Source: Roseitranquillus sediminis (GTDB taxonomy: Bacteria > Pseudomonadota > Alphaproteobacteria > Rhodobacterales > Rhodobacteraceae). From it: a stretch of 64,000 nt of DNA. Below the pieces are notes generated by a model, which was given only the letters and a program-made list of their open reading frames with translations, did not search any database and was not told the DNA's origin. The DNA is taken from positions 40,107 to 104,106 of the forward strand of contig NZ_JAFFOB010000023.1 of NCBI RefSeq assembly GCF_016918935.1. The letters run 5' to 3'. Shown here one piece after another: positions 49,259-57,944 of this stretch (position 1 is the first letter of the stretch; each line of letters starts with the position of its first letter). The position numbers and the translations under genes are program-made.

Positions 49259-49902
49259 TGCAAACGCAGGAGCTGATTGACCGCCTTGCCCGCGAGGCCG
49301 GCCAAGTGCGTCCGCTGTCCCCGCCCTGGCTGCGCACCGCGCGATGGATCGCCCTAGCTGCGACGTTCGTGGCTGTGATCGTGTTGGCGATGTCGCCGCG
49401 TCCCGACCTGGCCGAGGAGTTGCGCACCGCGCGCTTCTGGATCGAGCAGGTGTCGGCTACGGCGACGGCAGTGCTCGCGGCGAACGCGGCGCTCGCGCTC
49501 AGCGTGCCCGGCACCGCCCGGCGGGTCGCCCTCGCGCCGTTGCTGCCGGCTGCCGTCTGGCTCGCATCGCAAGGTGTGGGGTGCATCGCCGCCCTCGCCG
49601 GTCGGTCGGAGATAAGCCTCTCGAGCGAGCCGGAGTGCCTGGCGCTCGTCGCCCTGACCGGGTCGCTGCCGGCGCTCGCCCTCGTAGTGATGCTGCGGCG
49701 TGGCTTGCCGGTCCGCCCGCGGCTGAGCTTGGCCCTCGCCGCCCTGGCGGCTTCGGCGATTGGCGCGGTCGGGCTGCGCGTCTTCCACAGTCAGGACGCA
49801 GCGATGATGGTGCTGGTCTGGCAGACGGGTTCGGTCGCGGTCCTGACGTTCTCCGGCTGGCTCCTCGGCCGGACGATCTTGCACACCTCCACGCCGATCT
49901 GA
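49258..49902 (+). CDS. nrsF: NrsF-type (DUF1109) integral-membrane anti-sigma factor
   Basis: 214 residues with six membrane helices (ARWIALAATFVAVIVLAM; ATAVLAANAALALSV; VALAPLLPAAVWLASQGVGC; CLALVALTGSLPALALVVML; LSLALAALAASAIGAVGLRV; MVLVWQTGSVAVLTFSGWLL). Cysteines at 109 and 127 match the two conserved periplasmic cysteines that NrsF uses to sense stress. It holds the ECF sigma at the membrane until the signal. The start overlaps the sigma stop. Confidence 0.88.
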   Translation: MQTQELIDRLAREAGQVRPLSPPWLRTARWIALAATFVAVIVLAMSPRPDLAEELRTARFWIEQVSATATAVLAANAALALSVPGTARRVALAPLLPAAVWLASQGVGCIAALAGRSEISLSSEPECLALVALTGSLPALALVVMLRRGLPVRPRLSLALAALAASAIGAVGLRVFHSQDAAMMVLVWQTGSVAVLTFSGWLLGRTILHTSTPI

Positions 49903-49932
49903 CGCACCGCGCGGGTCGCTCACTTGCATGCA

Positions 49933-51018
49933 TCATCTGGCTGCGCCGGAGGTGAGCGACGAGAGCCGGGCCAGAGCCTCCTGCGCCAGCACGCGGGTCA
50001 GATCCGCCGCCGTCAGCTCGCGGCGGAGCGCGACGCCCTGACCCGACCAGAGGGACATGAAGTCGGCGGAACCGCTGGGCGCAGCGCTACGCAGCGGCGC
50101 GAGCGCACCGCCTGCCAGCGGGAATGCCGGCGCCAGCGGCGAGAGCGGGCCGACCTCGCGGACTGTCCTGTTGACGATGCTGCGAGCCGGGCGGCCGGTG
50201 AACACGTTGGTCAGGACCGTGTCGTCCGCATGCGCCGAGCGCAGTGCCTCCCGATGCGGATCGGCCACCGTCGACTCGGGGCAGAAGAGATAGGCTGTGC
50301 CGACCTGCACGGCGGCGGCGCCCAGCGCGAGGGCGGCGGCGATGCCACGGCCGTCGGCGATGCCGCCAGCGGCGATGACCGGCACCTTCACCGCATCGAC
50401 GACTTGCGGGACGAGGGCCATCGTGCCCACCTGCCGGTCGACGGCCTCGGCAAGAAACATGCCGCGGTGTCCGCCCGCCTCTGCGCCTTGCGCGATGATC
50501 GCGTCGCACCCGGCGTCCTCAAGCCATCTCGCCTCGCGCACCGTGGTCGCGGAGGATACGATGCGGGCGCGCGTCGCCCGGACGCGATTGAGCAGCCGCC
50601 GCTCTGGCAGGCCGAAGTGGAAGCTCACGATCTCCGGCCGGAGCTCCTCGACGAGGCCGCAGAACTCATCGTCGAAGGGGGCGCGGCTGGAGGCGGGGAC
50701 CGGCGCGTCGGGGTCGAGGCCCAGTTCGACGTAGTAGCGCGAGAGCTCGTGCCGCCATGCCGCCTCGCGCTCGACATCCGGCTGCGGCGGGCGATGGCAG
50801 AAAAAGTTGACGTTGACCGGGCGCCGCGTGCCGGCGCGGATGGCGCCCAGCTCCGCGCGCAGCTGGTCCGGCGTGAGCAGCGCGCACGGCAGCGAGCCGA
50901 GGCCGCCGGCCTCCGCCACCGCGATCGCCATCGCTGAACCGTTGGCACCGGCCATCGGCGCCTGGACGATGGGGAACTCGATGTCGAAGAGCTCCTGTAT
51001 CCGCGTGTCGGGCCACAT
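49933..51018 (-). CDS. Nitronate monooxygenase (2-nitropropane dioxygenase-like)
   Basis: 361-residue FMN-binding TIM barrel. Seen: FPIVQAPMAGANGSAMAIAV, LGSLPCALLTPDQLRAELGA, the catalytic-His segment CDAIIAQGAEAGGHRGMF, PVIAAGGIADGRGIAAALAL followed by GAAAVQVGTAYLFCPES for FMN phosphate binding, and a class-typical end (FMSLWSGQGVAL). It oxidises alkyl nitronates such as propionate-3-nitronate to aldehydes/oxo acids plus nitrite. Cytosolic; GGGGGAAGG stands just before the ATG. It is a single gene with no visible operon partners. Confidence 0.92.
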   Translation of the reverse strand: MWPDTRIQELFDIEFPIVQAPMAGANGSAMAIAVAEAGGLGSLPCALLTPDQLRAELGAIRAGTRRPVNVNFFCHRPPQPDVEREAAWRHELSRYYVELGLDPDAPVPASSRAPFDDEFCGLVEELRPEIVSFHFGLPERRLLNRVRATRARIVSSATTVREARWLEDAGCDAIIAQGAEAGGHRGMFLAEAVDRQVGTMALVPQVVDAVKVPVIAAGGIADGRGIAAALALGAAAVQVGTAYLFCPESTVADPHREALRSAHADDTVLTNVFTGRPARSIVNRTVREVGPLSPLAPAFPLAGGALAPLRSAAPSGSADFMSLWSGQGVALRRELTAADLTRVLAQEALARLSSLTSGAAR

Positions 51019-51160
51019 GGCGCCTTCCCCCGAGACAGCCTGCGGGCATTCTGATCCGCTGTAGGACGCGCGTCAAAGCCTCGCTGAGCCGAAACCTGGT
51101 GCCGCCGAGCGGTCGGAATGGCTATGCTGCCGTTTGGCGTTCAGGTGCGGAGGCAGGGCG

Positions 51161-51733
51161 ATGAACGGGATTGAGAGTAGGCGCCGGACCGCGAGCCGTT
51201 GGAGGATCCTGCGCTGGAGCATCGGGGCATCGCTCGTGCTGCTCCCGCTGCTGGCGATGAACATGACCGATCAGGTGAACTGGGGACCCGAGGACTTCGT
51301 GTTCGCCGGCATCCTCGTGGCCGTCATCTGCGGCGCCTACGACGTCGCCGTGTGGGCGACGGAGGATCCGGCATACAGAGGTGCCGTCGGTGTCGCGTTG
51401 GGCGCGGGATTCCTCCTTGTCTGGCTGAACGCCGCTGTGGGAATCGTCGGCAGCGAGGACAATCCGGTCAATCTGCTCTACGGCGGCGTGGTGGCTGTAG
51501 CCGTCCTGGGAGCCTTGCTCGCGCGCTGCCGGGCGGGCGGCATGGCACGCGCAATGCTTGCCACCGCGCTTGCCCAGATGCTGGTCACCCTGATCGCGCT
51601 GAGGCCCGGCGCCGCGCCCGCCGAGGCGGTGGAGATCCTGTCGCTGAACGGAATGTTCGTGATCCTGTGGCTTGCGGCAGCGTGGCTCTTTCGCAGGGTG
51701 CGGGAGCGGCGACGCCGCGGCCTGCCTTCATGA
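51161..51733 (+). CDS. Hypothetical integral membrane protein
   Basis: 190 residues from ATG 51161 (GGAGGCAGG upstream). About five membrane helices: ILRWSIGASLVLLPLLAM, FVFAGILVAVICGAYDVAVW, VGVALGAGFLLVWLNAAVGI, LLYGGVVAVAVLGALLA, MFVILWLAAAWLFRRV, with the segment VGIVGSEDNPVNLLY typical of a family of small uncharacterised proteobacterial membrane proteins. No catalytic motif was seen. The 3' end overlaps the end of the convergent VOC gene by 6 bp. Confidence 0.75.
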   Translation: MNGIESRRRTASRWRILRWSIGASLVLLPLLAMNMTDQVNWGPEDFVFAGILVAVICGAYDVAVWATEDPAYRGAVGVALGAGFLLVWLNAAVGIVGSEDNPVNLLYGGVVAVAVLGALLARCRAGGMARAMLATALAQMLVTLIALRPGAAPAEAVEILSLNGMFVILWLAAAWLFRRVRERRRRGLPS

Positions 51734-52645
51734 GGCCGCCGCTGACGCCGTCGACGCCGGGGCCTTTGCCGTCCGACCGCCTGCCTGCCGGCTGACAAAC
51801 TCGACCGCGCAGCCGGCGGCTTCGGCCGGGCCGACAGCCACGCCGCGCGCGGTGTCGCTGACCGAGAAGCCGGCCGCCTCCAGCAGCGAGCGCGTGCGCG
51901 CGAGGTCCTCAACGGCCACCTGCATCGCCGCGAAGGCACGGGCCGGAGTGACGCTCATGTCGAAGTCGGGAAAGCGCGCGGCGATGTCGCCGGAGGTCAT
52001 GACCGACAGCGTTGCCGAGCGCTCGCCGGTGACGACTTCGACGCCAGCCTCGCCCTCGCGCGCCTTGCCGGCGGCGAAGAGGCGCGCGAAAGCCTCGCCC
52101 TTTGCAGCGGGGTCGTCCGTGACGGCGACGATGCCGGTCAGCGCCACCGCGCCGTTCGGATGCGCCATCAGCTCGGGAATCCACACCGTGTCGCGGGTCA
52201 GGTGCTGGCACATGAAGCAGGTGCCGAGAGGCACCTCGCTCTCCCGGAACTCGAGCGTGCGGAAGCTGGCCTCGCCCTCGCCACCACCGGGCAGGGGGAC
52301 CGGCCTCGAGAAGGCGCCAACTGTCCCGGTCGCGATGCCGAGGGCATCGAGGGCGGCCTTGGCCGCGTCGGCATCGTCGATGCGGCAGGCGACCGCGTGC
52401 AGCCCTTCGCCGTCACGGTCCAGCGTCGCCCGTCGAGCGGCGTTGCCCTCCGTCTCGGCGACCAGACCCAAGAGCTCGATGTAGTCGTCTGCGAACATCA
52501 TCGTGTGGTTGGCGCTGCCCTTGTGCGCGCTGTGCAGGCCGCGCGGCGAGACATTGAACCCCATGCGCGCATAGGCGTCGTGCGCGGCGTCCAGGTCGTG
52601 GACGAGCAGGAAGACGTGGTCGATGCCCTTCACGGGATGGGTCAT
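51728..52645 (-). CDS. VOC-superfamily (glyoxalase-like) protein
   Basis: 305 residues. N-terminal VOC module: VKGIDHVFLLVHDLDAAHDA, YARMGFNVSPRGLHSAHKGS, ANHTMMFADDYIELLGL. The second half holds a further paired module (DFDMSVTPARAFAAMQVAVE; LEAAGFSVSDTARGVAVGPA; GCAVEFVSRQAGG). Metal ligands likely come from His9 and Glu residues of the beta-alpha-beta-beta-beta units. Substrate unknown; similar proteins are glyoxalase-like enzymes in aromatic or ring-cleavage pathways. The gene faces the membrane-protein gene end to end. Confidence 0.85.
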   Translation of the reverse strand: MTHPVKGIDHVFLLVHDLDAAHDAYARMGFNVSPRGLHSAHKGSANHTMMFADDYIELLGLVAETEGNAARRATLDRDGEGLHAVACRIDDADAAKAALDALGIATGTVGAFSRPVPLPGGGEGEASFRTLEFRESEVPLGTCFMCQHLTRDTVWIPELMAHPNGAVALTGIVAVTDDPAAKGEAFARLFAAGKAREGEAGVEVVTGERSATLSVMTSGDIAARFPDFDMSVTPARAFAAMQVAVEDLARTRSLLEAAGFSVSDTARGVAVGPAEAAGCAVEFVSRQAGGRTAKAPASTASAAAS

Positions 52646-52820
52646 GCCGTAGGCTCCATATGGCGGCGGAGCGTCCGTTGACGATCCATCCACCGGTTGA
52701 TGCCTTGGGCGCCGCGTGGGATCAAGGCAGGCATGCGCCCGATCGACTGGCGCTCGACGCGCTGCTTGTGCGAGCGTAGTGGCTGTCGCAGGTTCGTAAC
52801 ACCGACGGAGGGAAGTCAAG

Positions 52821-54410
52821 ATGAAGCTGACAAGGCTCGGAGCGATGCTGGCCGGCGCGCTGGCGGCGGCCGGCGGCCCGGCTCTGGCGCAGGACGAGGA
52901 GCCGAGGCGCGGCGGGACTGCCATCGTGCACATGGTCTCTGAGCAGCGCATCCTGAACCCGGCGCTGCGCGCGTCGACCGGCGTCTACGAGATCTCGGGC
53001 AAGATCGTCGAGCCGCTCGTCGACAAGAGTTACGACGGATACGAGCCAGTGCTCGCCACCGACTGGTCGTCGTCCGAGGACGGGCTCGAGATCACGTTCA
53101 ACCTTCGCGAGGGCGTGCGCTGGCACGACGGCGAGGATTTCACCTGCGAGGACGTCGCCTACAGCGCGATGAACCTCTGGAAGGAACTGCTGAACTACTC
53201 GACGACGCTGCAGCAGTACCTCGAGGCGGTGGATTGCCCCGACCCGTACACGGCGGTCTTCAGGTACTCCCAGCCGATGCCGCTGGAGCTGATGCTGGCG
53301 GCGATGCCCGACCTCGGCCACCCGGTGCCGGCGCACATTTTCGAGGGCACCGACCCGCTGCAGAACGAGTACAACACGGCGCCGATCGGCACCGGACCGT
53401 TCAAGTTCGTCGAGTACCAGCGCGGGCAGTACGTGATCGCCGAGCGCAACGACGACTACTGGCGCGGCGAGGAGTATCCCTACCTCGACCGGATCGTCTG
53501 GCGCTTCATCGCCGACCGTTCGGCGGCGGCCGCGGCGCTCGAGGCGGGCGAGATTCACGAGTCGGGCTTCATCGGCGTCTCGATGGCGGACGTCGAGCGG
53601 CTGTCGGAGGATCCGCGCTTCGACGTCGGGACCGAGGGCTACGAGAACAACGTCGCGCACTCGACGATCGAGTTCAATCACCGCAACGAGGCGCTGGCCG
53701 ATCTGCGGGTGCGCCAGGCCATCTACCACGGGCTCGACATCCCCTACGCGATCGACACGATCATGCGCGGCTACGCCAGGCCGGGCCGCGGCCCGATCCC
53801 GTCGACGGGTGGCGAGAACTACACCGACGACGTTCCGACCTATCCCTATGATCCCGAGCGAGCCAAGGCGCTGCTGGACGAGGCGGGCTACGCCCCCGAC
53901 GAGAACGGCATTCGCCTGCGCCTGAGGCACCGTCCGGCGCCGTGGGGCGAGTACACGCAGCTCTGGGCGGAGTACTTCGCGCAGGCGATGGCCGAGATTG
54001 GGGTCGAGGTAACGCTGGTGCAAAATGATGCACCGGGCTTCCTGAACGGGGTCTACCGCGACCACGACTTCGACACCGCGAACGGCTGGCACCAGTTCCG
54101 TGCCGACCCCGCGGTCTCGACGATGGTCTGGCTGCGCTCGGGTGCGCCGGTCGGCACGCCCTGGACCAATCAATTCGGCTGGCAATCGGACGAGATGGAC
54201 CAGATGATCGACGCCGCTGCGAGCGAGCTCGACAGCGAGGTGCGGTCCGAGATGTACCATGACATCCAGCGCATGGCGATGGAGGAGCTGCCGGTCATCT
54301 TCGCCATCGAACACCCGTTCATCTCGGTGACGTCGAAGAAGCTGCGCAACCACCACAACACGCCGCGGTGGAATTCGTCGAGCTGGTACGACCTCTGGCT
54401 CGAAGAGTGA
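52821..54410 (+). CDS. ABC dipeptide/oligopeptide-type substrate-binding protein (SBP family 5)
   Basis: 529 residues with a signal peptide ([21 protein letters not shown]). Family 5 marks: RGGTAIVHMVSEQRILNPAL, IVEPLVDKSYDGYEPVLATD, ITFNLREGVRWHDGEDFTCE, NTAPIGTGPFKFVEYQRGQY, and AIYHGLDIPYAIDTIMRG. It binds a peptide-like, opine-like or other polar solute in the periplasm for the DppBCDF-like system encoded behind it. CGGAGGGAAG lies before the ATG. The downstream enzymes suggest the cargo is an amino-acid-derived compound. First gene of the operon 52821-61363. Confidence 0.93.
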   Translation: MKLTRLGAMLAGALAAAGGPALAQDEEPRRGGTAIVHMVSEQRILNPALRASTGVYEISGKIVEPLVDKSYDGYEPVLATDWSSSEDGLEITFNLREGVRWHDGEDFTCEDVAYSAMNLWKELLNYSTTLQQYLEAVDCPDPYTAVFRYSQPMPLELMLAAMPDLGHPVPAHIFEGTDPLQNEYNTAPIGTGPFKFVEYQRGQYVIAERNDDYWRGEEYPYLDRIVWRFIADRSAAAAALEAGEIHESGFIGVSMADVERLSEDPRFDVGTEGYENNVAHSTIEFNHRNEALADLRVRQAIYHGLDIPYAIDTIMRGYARPGRGPIPSTGGENYTDDVPTYPYDPERAKALLDEAGYAPDENGIRLRLRHRPAPWGEYTQLWAEYFAQAMAEIGVEVTLVQNDAPGFLNGVYRDHDFDTANGWHQFRADPAVSTMVWLRSGAPVGTPWTNQFGWQSDEMDQMIDAAASELDSEVRSEMYHDIQRMAMEELPVIFAIEHPFISVTSKKLRNHHNTPRWNSSSWYDLWLEE

Positions 54411-54419
54411 CGCGGCGGG

Positions 54420-54440
54420 GGCGGCGGACCTTCCGCCGCC
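54420..54440 (+). terminator. Intercistronic hairpin after the binding-protein gene
   Basis: GGCGGCGGA-CCT-TCCGCCGCC, a perfect 9-bp stem with a 3-base loop, 10 bases after the stop and without a T-run. Such hairpins between a binding-protein gene and its permeases usually protect the upstream mRNA rather than end transcription. Confidence 0.55.
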
Positions 54441-54457
54441 TCCCACGGGAGTAGTCG

Positions 54458-55432
54458 ATGCCGTTTCTGATCTATGCGCTGAGGCGGGCGCTGCAGGCCG
54501 TGCCGGTGATCCTGATGATCATGGTCGGCGCGTTCCTGCTGCTCAAGCTCGCGCCCGGCGACACGGTCGACGCGCTTGTGGGCGACATGGGCGGGGCGGA
54601 CGCGCAGTTCATCGCGCGGCTCCGGGCAGAGTACGGACTCGACCAGCCGGTCTGGGTGCAGCTCTGGCGTTACCTCGCCAAGATGGCGCAGTTCGACTTC
54701 GGCTGGTCCTACGTCTACGAGCAGCCGGTGTCGGTCGTCCTGCTCGACCGGCTGGGCGTGACGCTGATGCTGATGTGCGCGTCGCTCTTCTTCGCTTTTA
54801 CTATTGGGGTCGCGCTCGGCGCCATCGCCGCGCGGCGCGCCTATTCGGTCACCGACAATGTCATCTCGACGCTCGGCCTCGTCTTCTACGCGACGCCGAG
54901 CTTCTTTCTGTCGCTGATGATGATCGTTGTCTTTTCGGTGAAGCTCGGCTGGCTGCCGGTGGGCGGCATCCGCACGATCGCGGCGTTCTACACGGGCTGG
55001 GACCACGTGCTCGACGTCGCCCGGCATCTCGTGATGCCGACCGCGGCGCTGTCGCTGATCTACCTCGCCTTCTACCTCCGGCTGATGCGGGCGAGCGTGC
55101 TGGAGGTGGCCGAGCTCGACTTCGTGCGGACGGCGCGGGCCAAGGGCGCGGGCGAGGGACGGCTGATGTTCCACCACATCATGCGCAATGCGCTCCTGCC
55201 CGTCGTCACGCTGCTGGGGCTGCAGTTCTCGACGCTGCTCGGCGGGTCGGTGGTGGTCGAGACGATCTTCTCTCTGCCGGGACTCGGGCAGCTTGCTTAT
55301 CAGTCTGTCATCCAGCGCGACATGAACACGCTCATGGGCATCATCTTCCTCAGCTCGGTCGTGGTGATCGTGGTGAACTTCCTCACCGACCTGCTCTACG
55401 CGCGGCTCGACAGCCGGATCGAGCTGTCATGA
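54458..55432 (+). CDS. ABC permease, DppB type
   Basis: 324 residues, six membrane helices. N-terminus MPFLIYALRRALQAVPVILM; DppB hallmarks LAPGDTVDALVGDMGGADAQ, RAEYGLDQPVWVQLWRYLAK and the EAA loop VAELDFVRTARAKGAGEGRL with MRNALLPVVTLLGLQF; the end SSVVVIVVNFLTDLLYARLD is standard. GGGAGTAG precedes the ATG. Its stop overlaps the DppC-type start (ATGA), so the two permeases are coupled. Confidence 0.94.
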   Translation: MPFLIYALRRALQAVPVILMIMVGAFLLLKLAPGDTVDALVGDMGGADAQFIARLRAEYGLDQPVWVQLWRYLAKMAQFDFGWSYVYEQPVSVVLLDRLGVTLMLMCASLFFAFTIGVALGAIAARRAYSVTDNVISTLGLVFYATPSFFLSLMMIVVFSVKLGWLPVGGIRTIAAFYTGWDHVLDVARHLVMPTAALSLIYLAFYLRLMRASVLEVAELDFVRTARAKGAGEGRLMFHHIMRNALLPVVTLLGLQFSTLLGGSVVVETIFSLPGLGQLAYQSVIQRDMNTLMGIIFLSSVVVIVVNFLTDLLYARLDSRIELS

Positions 55433-56304
55433 GCCTCGCCGATCCCACCGACCTGCCACCGGAGGAGCGGCGCTGGCGTGTCTTCTGGCGCCGCTACCGG
55501 CGCAACCGGGCGGCGGTGCTGGGGCTGATCCTGCTCGGCGCCGTGGTCCTGCTCGCCCTCCTCGCCGGCATCTACGAGCCCGTCGACCCGCTGCGCCGCG
55601 CCGGCGAGCCGCTGACCTGGCCGTTCCAGACGTGGCAGACGCCGCTTGGCACGGATCAGCTCGGCCGGGACATCCTGGCCGGCATCCTGCACGGCGCGCG
55701 CATCTCACTGCTGATCGGCGTCGTCGCGACGGTGATCTCGATCGCGATCGGCGTCGTGATCGGCGCCCTCGCGGGCTATTTCGGCGGCTGGGTCGACGAC
55801 GTTCTGATGCGCATCACCGAAGCATTCCAGACCGTCCCGAGCTTCGTGCTGCTGCTGGCGCTGGTCGCAATCCTCGGCTCGTCGATCGAGAACATCGTTC
55901 TGGCGATCGGGATCGTCTCGTGGACCGCCCCCGCGCGCCTCGCCCGCGCCGAGTTCATGTCGCTGAGAAAGCGCGAGTTCATTGACGCGGTGCGCAACCT
56001 GGGCGTCGGCGACGCCGCGATCATCTTTCGCGAGATCCTGCCCAATGCGCTGCCGCCGGTCGTCGTCTACGCCTCGGTCATCATGGCGCTCGCCATCCTG
56101 CTCGAGAGTGCTCTGGCCTTCCTCGGGCTCGGCGACCCAAACTATGCGAGCTGGGGCAACATGATCGGGCAGGGGCGGGCGGTCTTGCGGACGGCATGGT
56201 ACGTCTGCGCGATCCCCGGCATCGCCATCGTCCTGACGGTGCTGTCCTTCTCGCTCCTCGGCGAGGGGCTGAACGAGGTGCTGAACCCGAGGCAGAAGAA
56301 ATGA
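55429..56304 (+). CDS. ABC permease, DppC type
   Basis: 291 residues, six membrane helices. Signs: RRYRRNRAAVLGLILLGAVV, PLGTDQLGRDILAGILHGAR, ISLLIGVVATVISIAIGVVI, the EAA loop EFIDAVRNLGVGDAAIIFRE with ILPNALPPVVVYAS, and FLGLGDPNYASWGNMIGQG. It pairs with the DppB-type permease upstream; both ends overlap neighbours by ATGA (55429 and 56301). Confidence 0.94.
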   Translation: MSLADPTDLPPEERRWRVFWRRYRRNRAAVLGLILLGAVVLLALLAGIYEPVDPLRRAGEPLTWPFQTWQTPLGTDQLGRDILAGILHGARISLLIGVVATVISIAIGVVIGALAGYFGGWVDDVLMRITEAFQTVPSFVLLLALVAILGSSIENIVLAIGIVSWTAPARLARAEFMSLRKREFIDAVRNLGVGDAAIIFREILPNALPPVVVYASVIMALAILLESALAFLGLGDPNYASWGNMIGQGRAVLRTAWYVCAIPGIAIVLTVLSFSLLGEGLNEVLNPRQKK

Positions 56305-57944
56305 CGGCCGAAACACCCGTGCTCCAGATCGAGGACCTGCGTGTCGCCCTGCCCGAGGGCTCGGACAGGCCGCTGGCGCTCGACAGGCTGTCGCTCGAGG
56401 TGAAGCGGGGCGAGATCGTCTGCCTCGTGGGCGAGAGCGGGTCGGGCAAGAGCCTCGCCGCCGGAGCCGTCATGCGCCTGCTGCCGGAGCCTGCGGTGCG
56501 GATGACGGGCGGTCGCATCCTGCTTGAGGGACAGGATCTTGCGGGCCTGCCGGAGCGCGAGATGAGGCGGCTGCGCGGCAACCGCATGGCGATGGTCTTC
56601 CAGGAGCCGATGACGGCGCTGAACCCGCAGAAGACCGTCGGCTGGCAGATCGACGAGGTGCTGAAGCTTCACACCGACCTCGGCCGCAAGGCGCGGGCGG
56701 AGCGGACGCTGAGGATGCTGGAGCAGGTGCACATCCCCGACCCGCGCTCGGCGATCCATGCCTATCCACACCAGGTCTCCGGCGGCCAGCGCCAGCGCGT
56801 GATGATCGCGATGGCGCTGGCGATGGACCCGCGTCTGATCATCGCCGACGAGCCGACGACCGCCCTCGACGTCACGACGCAGCTCCAGATCCTGCGCCTC
56901 ATCCGCGAGCTGCAGGAGGGGCACGGGTCGGGCGTGCTCTTCATCACGCACGACTTCGGCGTGGTGGCCGAGATAGCGGACCGCGTCGCCGTCCTGCGCC
57001 GGGGCGAGCTGGTGGAGCAGGGCACGGCGGACGAGGTCCTGAACCGGCCGCGCCACCCCTATACCCGCGCTCTGATCGCGGCGGTGCCCGGCCTGACGCC
57101 GCCTGCACCGCGCAGCTTCGCGGACGCGCCGGTGGTGCTGCGGGCCGATCGGATGCTCAAGACCTTCAAGGCACGCGGCGGCCTCCTGAGCGGCCGGCGC
57201 GAGGCGGTGGCGGCGGTCGACGACGTGTCGTTCGACCTGCGCCGCGGCGAGACGCTGGGCATCGTCGGCGAGAGCGGGTCGGGCAAAACCACCGTCTCGC
57301 GCTGCGTGACGCGCCTGCTCGACGCCGACGGCGGCCGGGTCGAGCTCGACGGGCGCGACATCCTGAACGCCTCCGGCCGAGAGCTCCGCGCCATGCGCTC
57401 CAAGATCCAGATGGTGTTCCAGGACCCGATGGCATCGCTCAATCCGCGCAAGCGCGTCGTCGACCTGATTGCGCAGGGGCCGATCGTGCACGGCACGCCA
57501 CCGCGCGAGGCGCGCGACCAGGCGCGGGAACTCCTGCGCCTGGTGGAGCTCTCGCCCGCGGCCGCCGAGCGCTATCCGCACGAATTCTCGGGCGGGCAGA
57601 GGCAGCGGATCGGCATCGCGCGCGCGCTGGCACTCGAGCCCAAGGTGATCGTGGCGGACGAGCCGGTCTCGGCGCTCGACGTCAGCGTGCAGGCGCAGGT
57701 GTTGCGGCTCCTGGCCGACCTGCGGGAGCGGCTGGATCTGTCGCTGCTCTTCGTCACCCACGACCTGCGGGTCGCGGCGCAGCTCTGCGACCGGGTGGCG
57801 GTCATGGAAAAGGGCAGGGTGGTAGAGATGGGTGTGACAGCAGACGTCTTTGCCGAGCCGCAGCACGAGTACACGCGCAAGCTCCTCTCTTCGATCCCGG
57901 GGCGAGACTGGACCCCGCCCGACGTCCGGGACAACGCGGCATGA
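56301..57944 (+). CDS. Fused double ABC ATPase, DppD-DppF type
   Basis: 547 residues made of two peptide-type ATPases. First half: Walker A GESGSGKSLAAGAV, Q-loop MVFQEPMTALNPQKTVGWQI, signature VSGGQRQRVMIAMAL, Walker B LIIADEPTTALDVTTQ. Second half: GESGSGKTTVSRCV, MVFQDPMASLNPRKRVVDLI, FSGGQRQRIGIARAL, VIVADEPVSALDVSVQ, H-loop FVTHDLRVAAQLCDRV. The fusion supplies both ATP sites in one chain, as in GsiA-like transporters. Coupled to the permease upstream and the aminotransferase downstream by ATGA overlaps. Confidence 0.95.
   Translation: MTAETPVLQIEDLRVALPEGSDRPLALDRLSLEVKRGEIVCLVGESGSGKSLAAGAVMRLLPEPAVRMTGGRILLEGQDLAGLPEREMRRLRGNRMAMVFQEPMTALNPQKTVGWQIDEVLKLHTDLGRKARAERTLRMLEQVHIPDPRSAIHAYPHQVSGGQRQRVMIAMALAMDPRLIIADEPTTALDVTTQLQILRLIRELQEGHGSGVLFITHDFGVVAEIADRVAVLRRGELVEQGTADEVLNRPRHPYTRALIAAVPGLTPPAPRSFADAPVVLRADRMLKTFKARGGLLSGRREAVAAVDDVSFDLRRGETLGIVGESGSGKTTVSRCVTRLLDADGGRVELDGRDILNASGRELRAMRSKIQMVFQDPMASLNPRKRVVDLIAQGPIVHGTPPREARDQARELLRLVELSPAAAERYPHEFSGGQRQRIGIARALALEPKVIVADEPVSALDVSVQAQVLRLLADLRERLDLSLLFVTHDLRVAAQLCDRVAVMEKGRVVEMGVTADVFAEPQHEYTRKLLSSIPGRDWTPPDVRDNAA

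Noticed and set aside
52646..52820. Sigma-type promoter GTAACA near 52796 as a second SigF site
   Set aside because: Last base of the -35 element differs and no CGAA stands 16 bases downstream.
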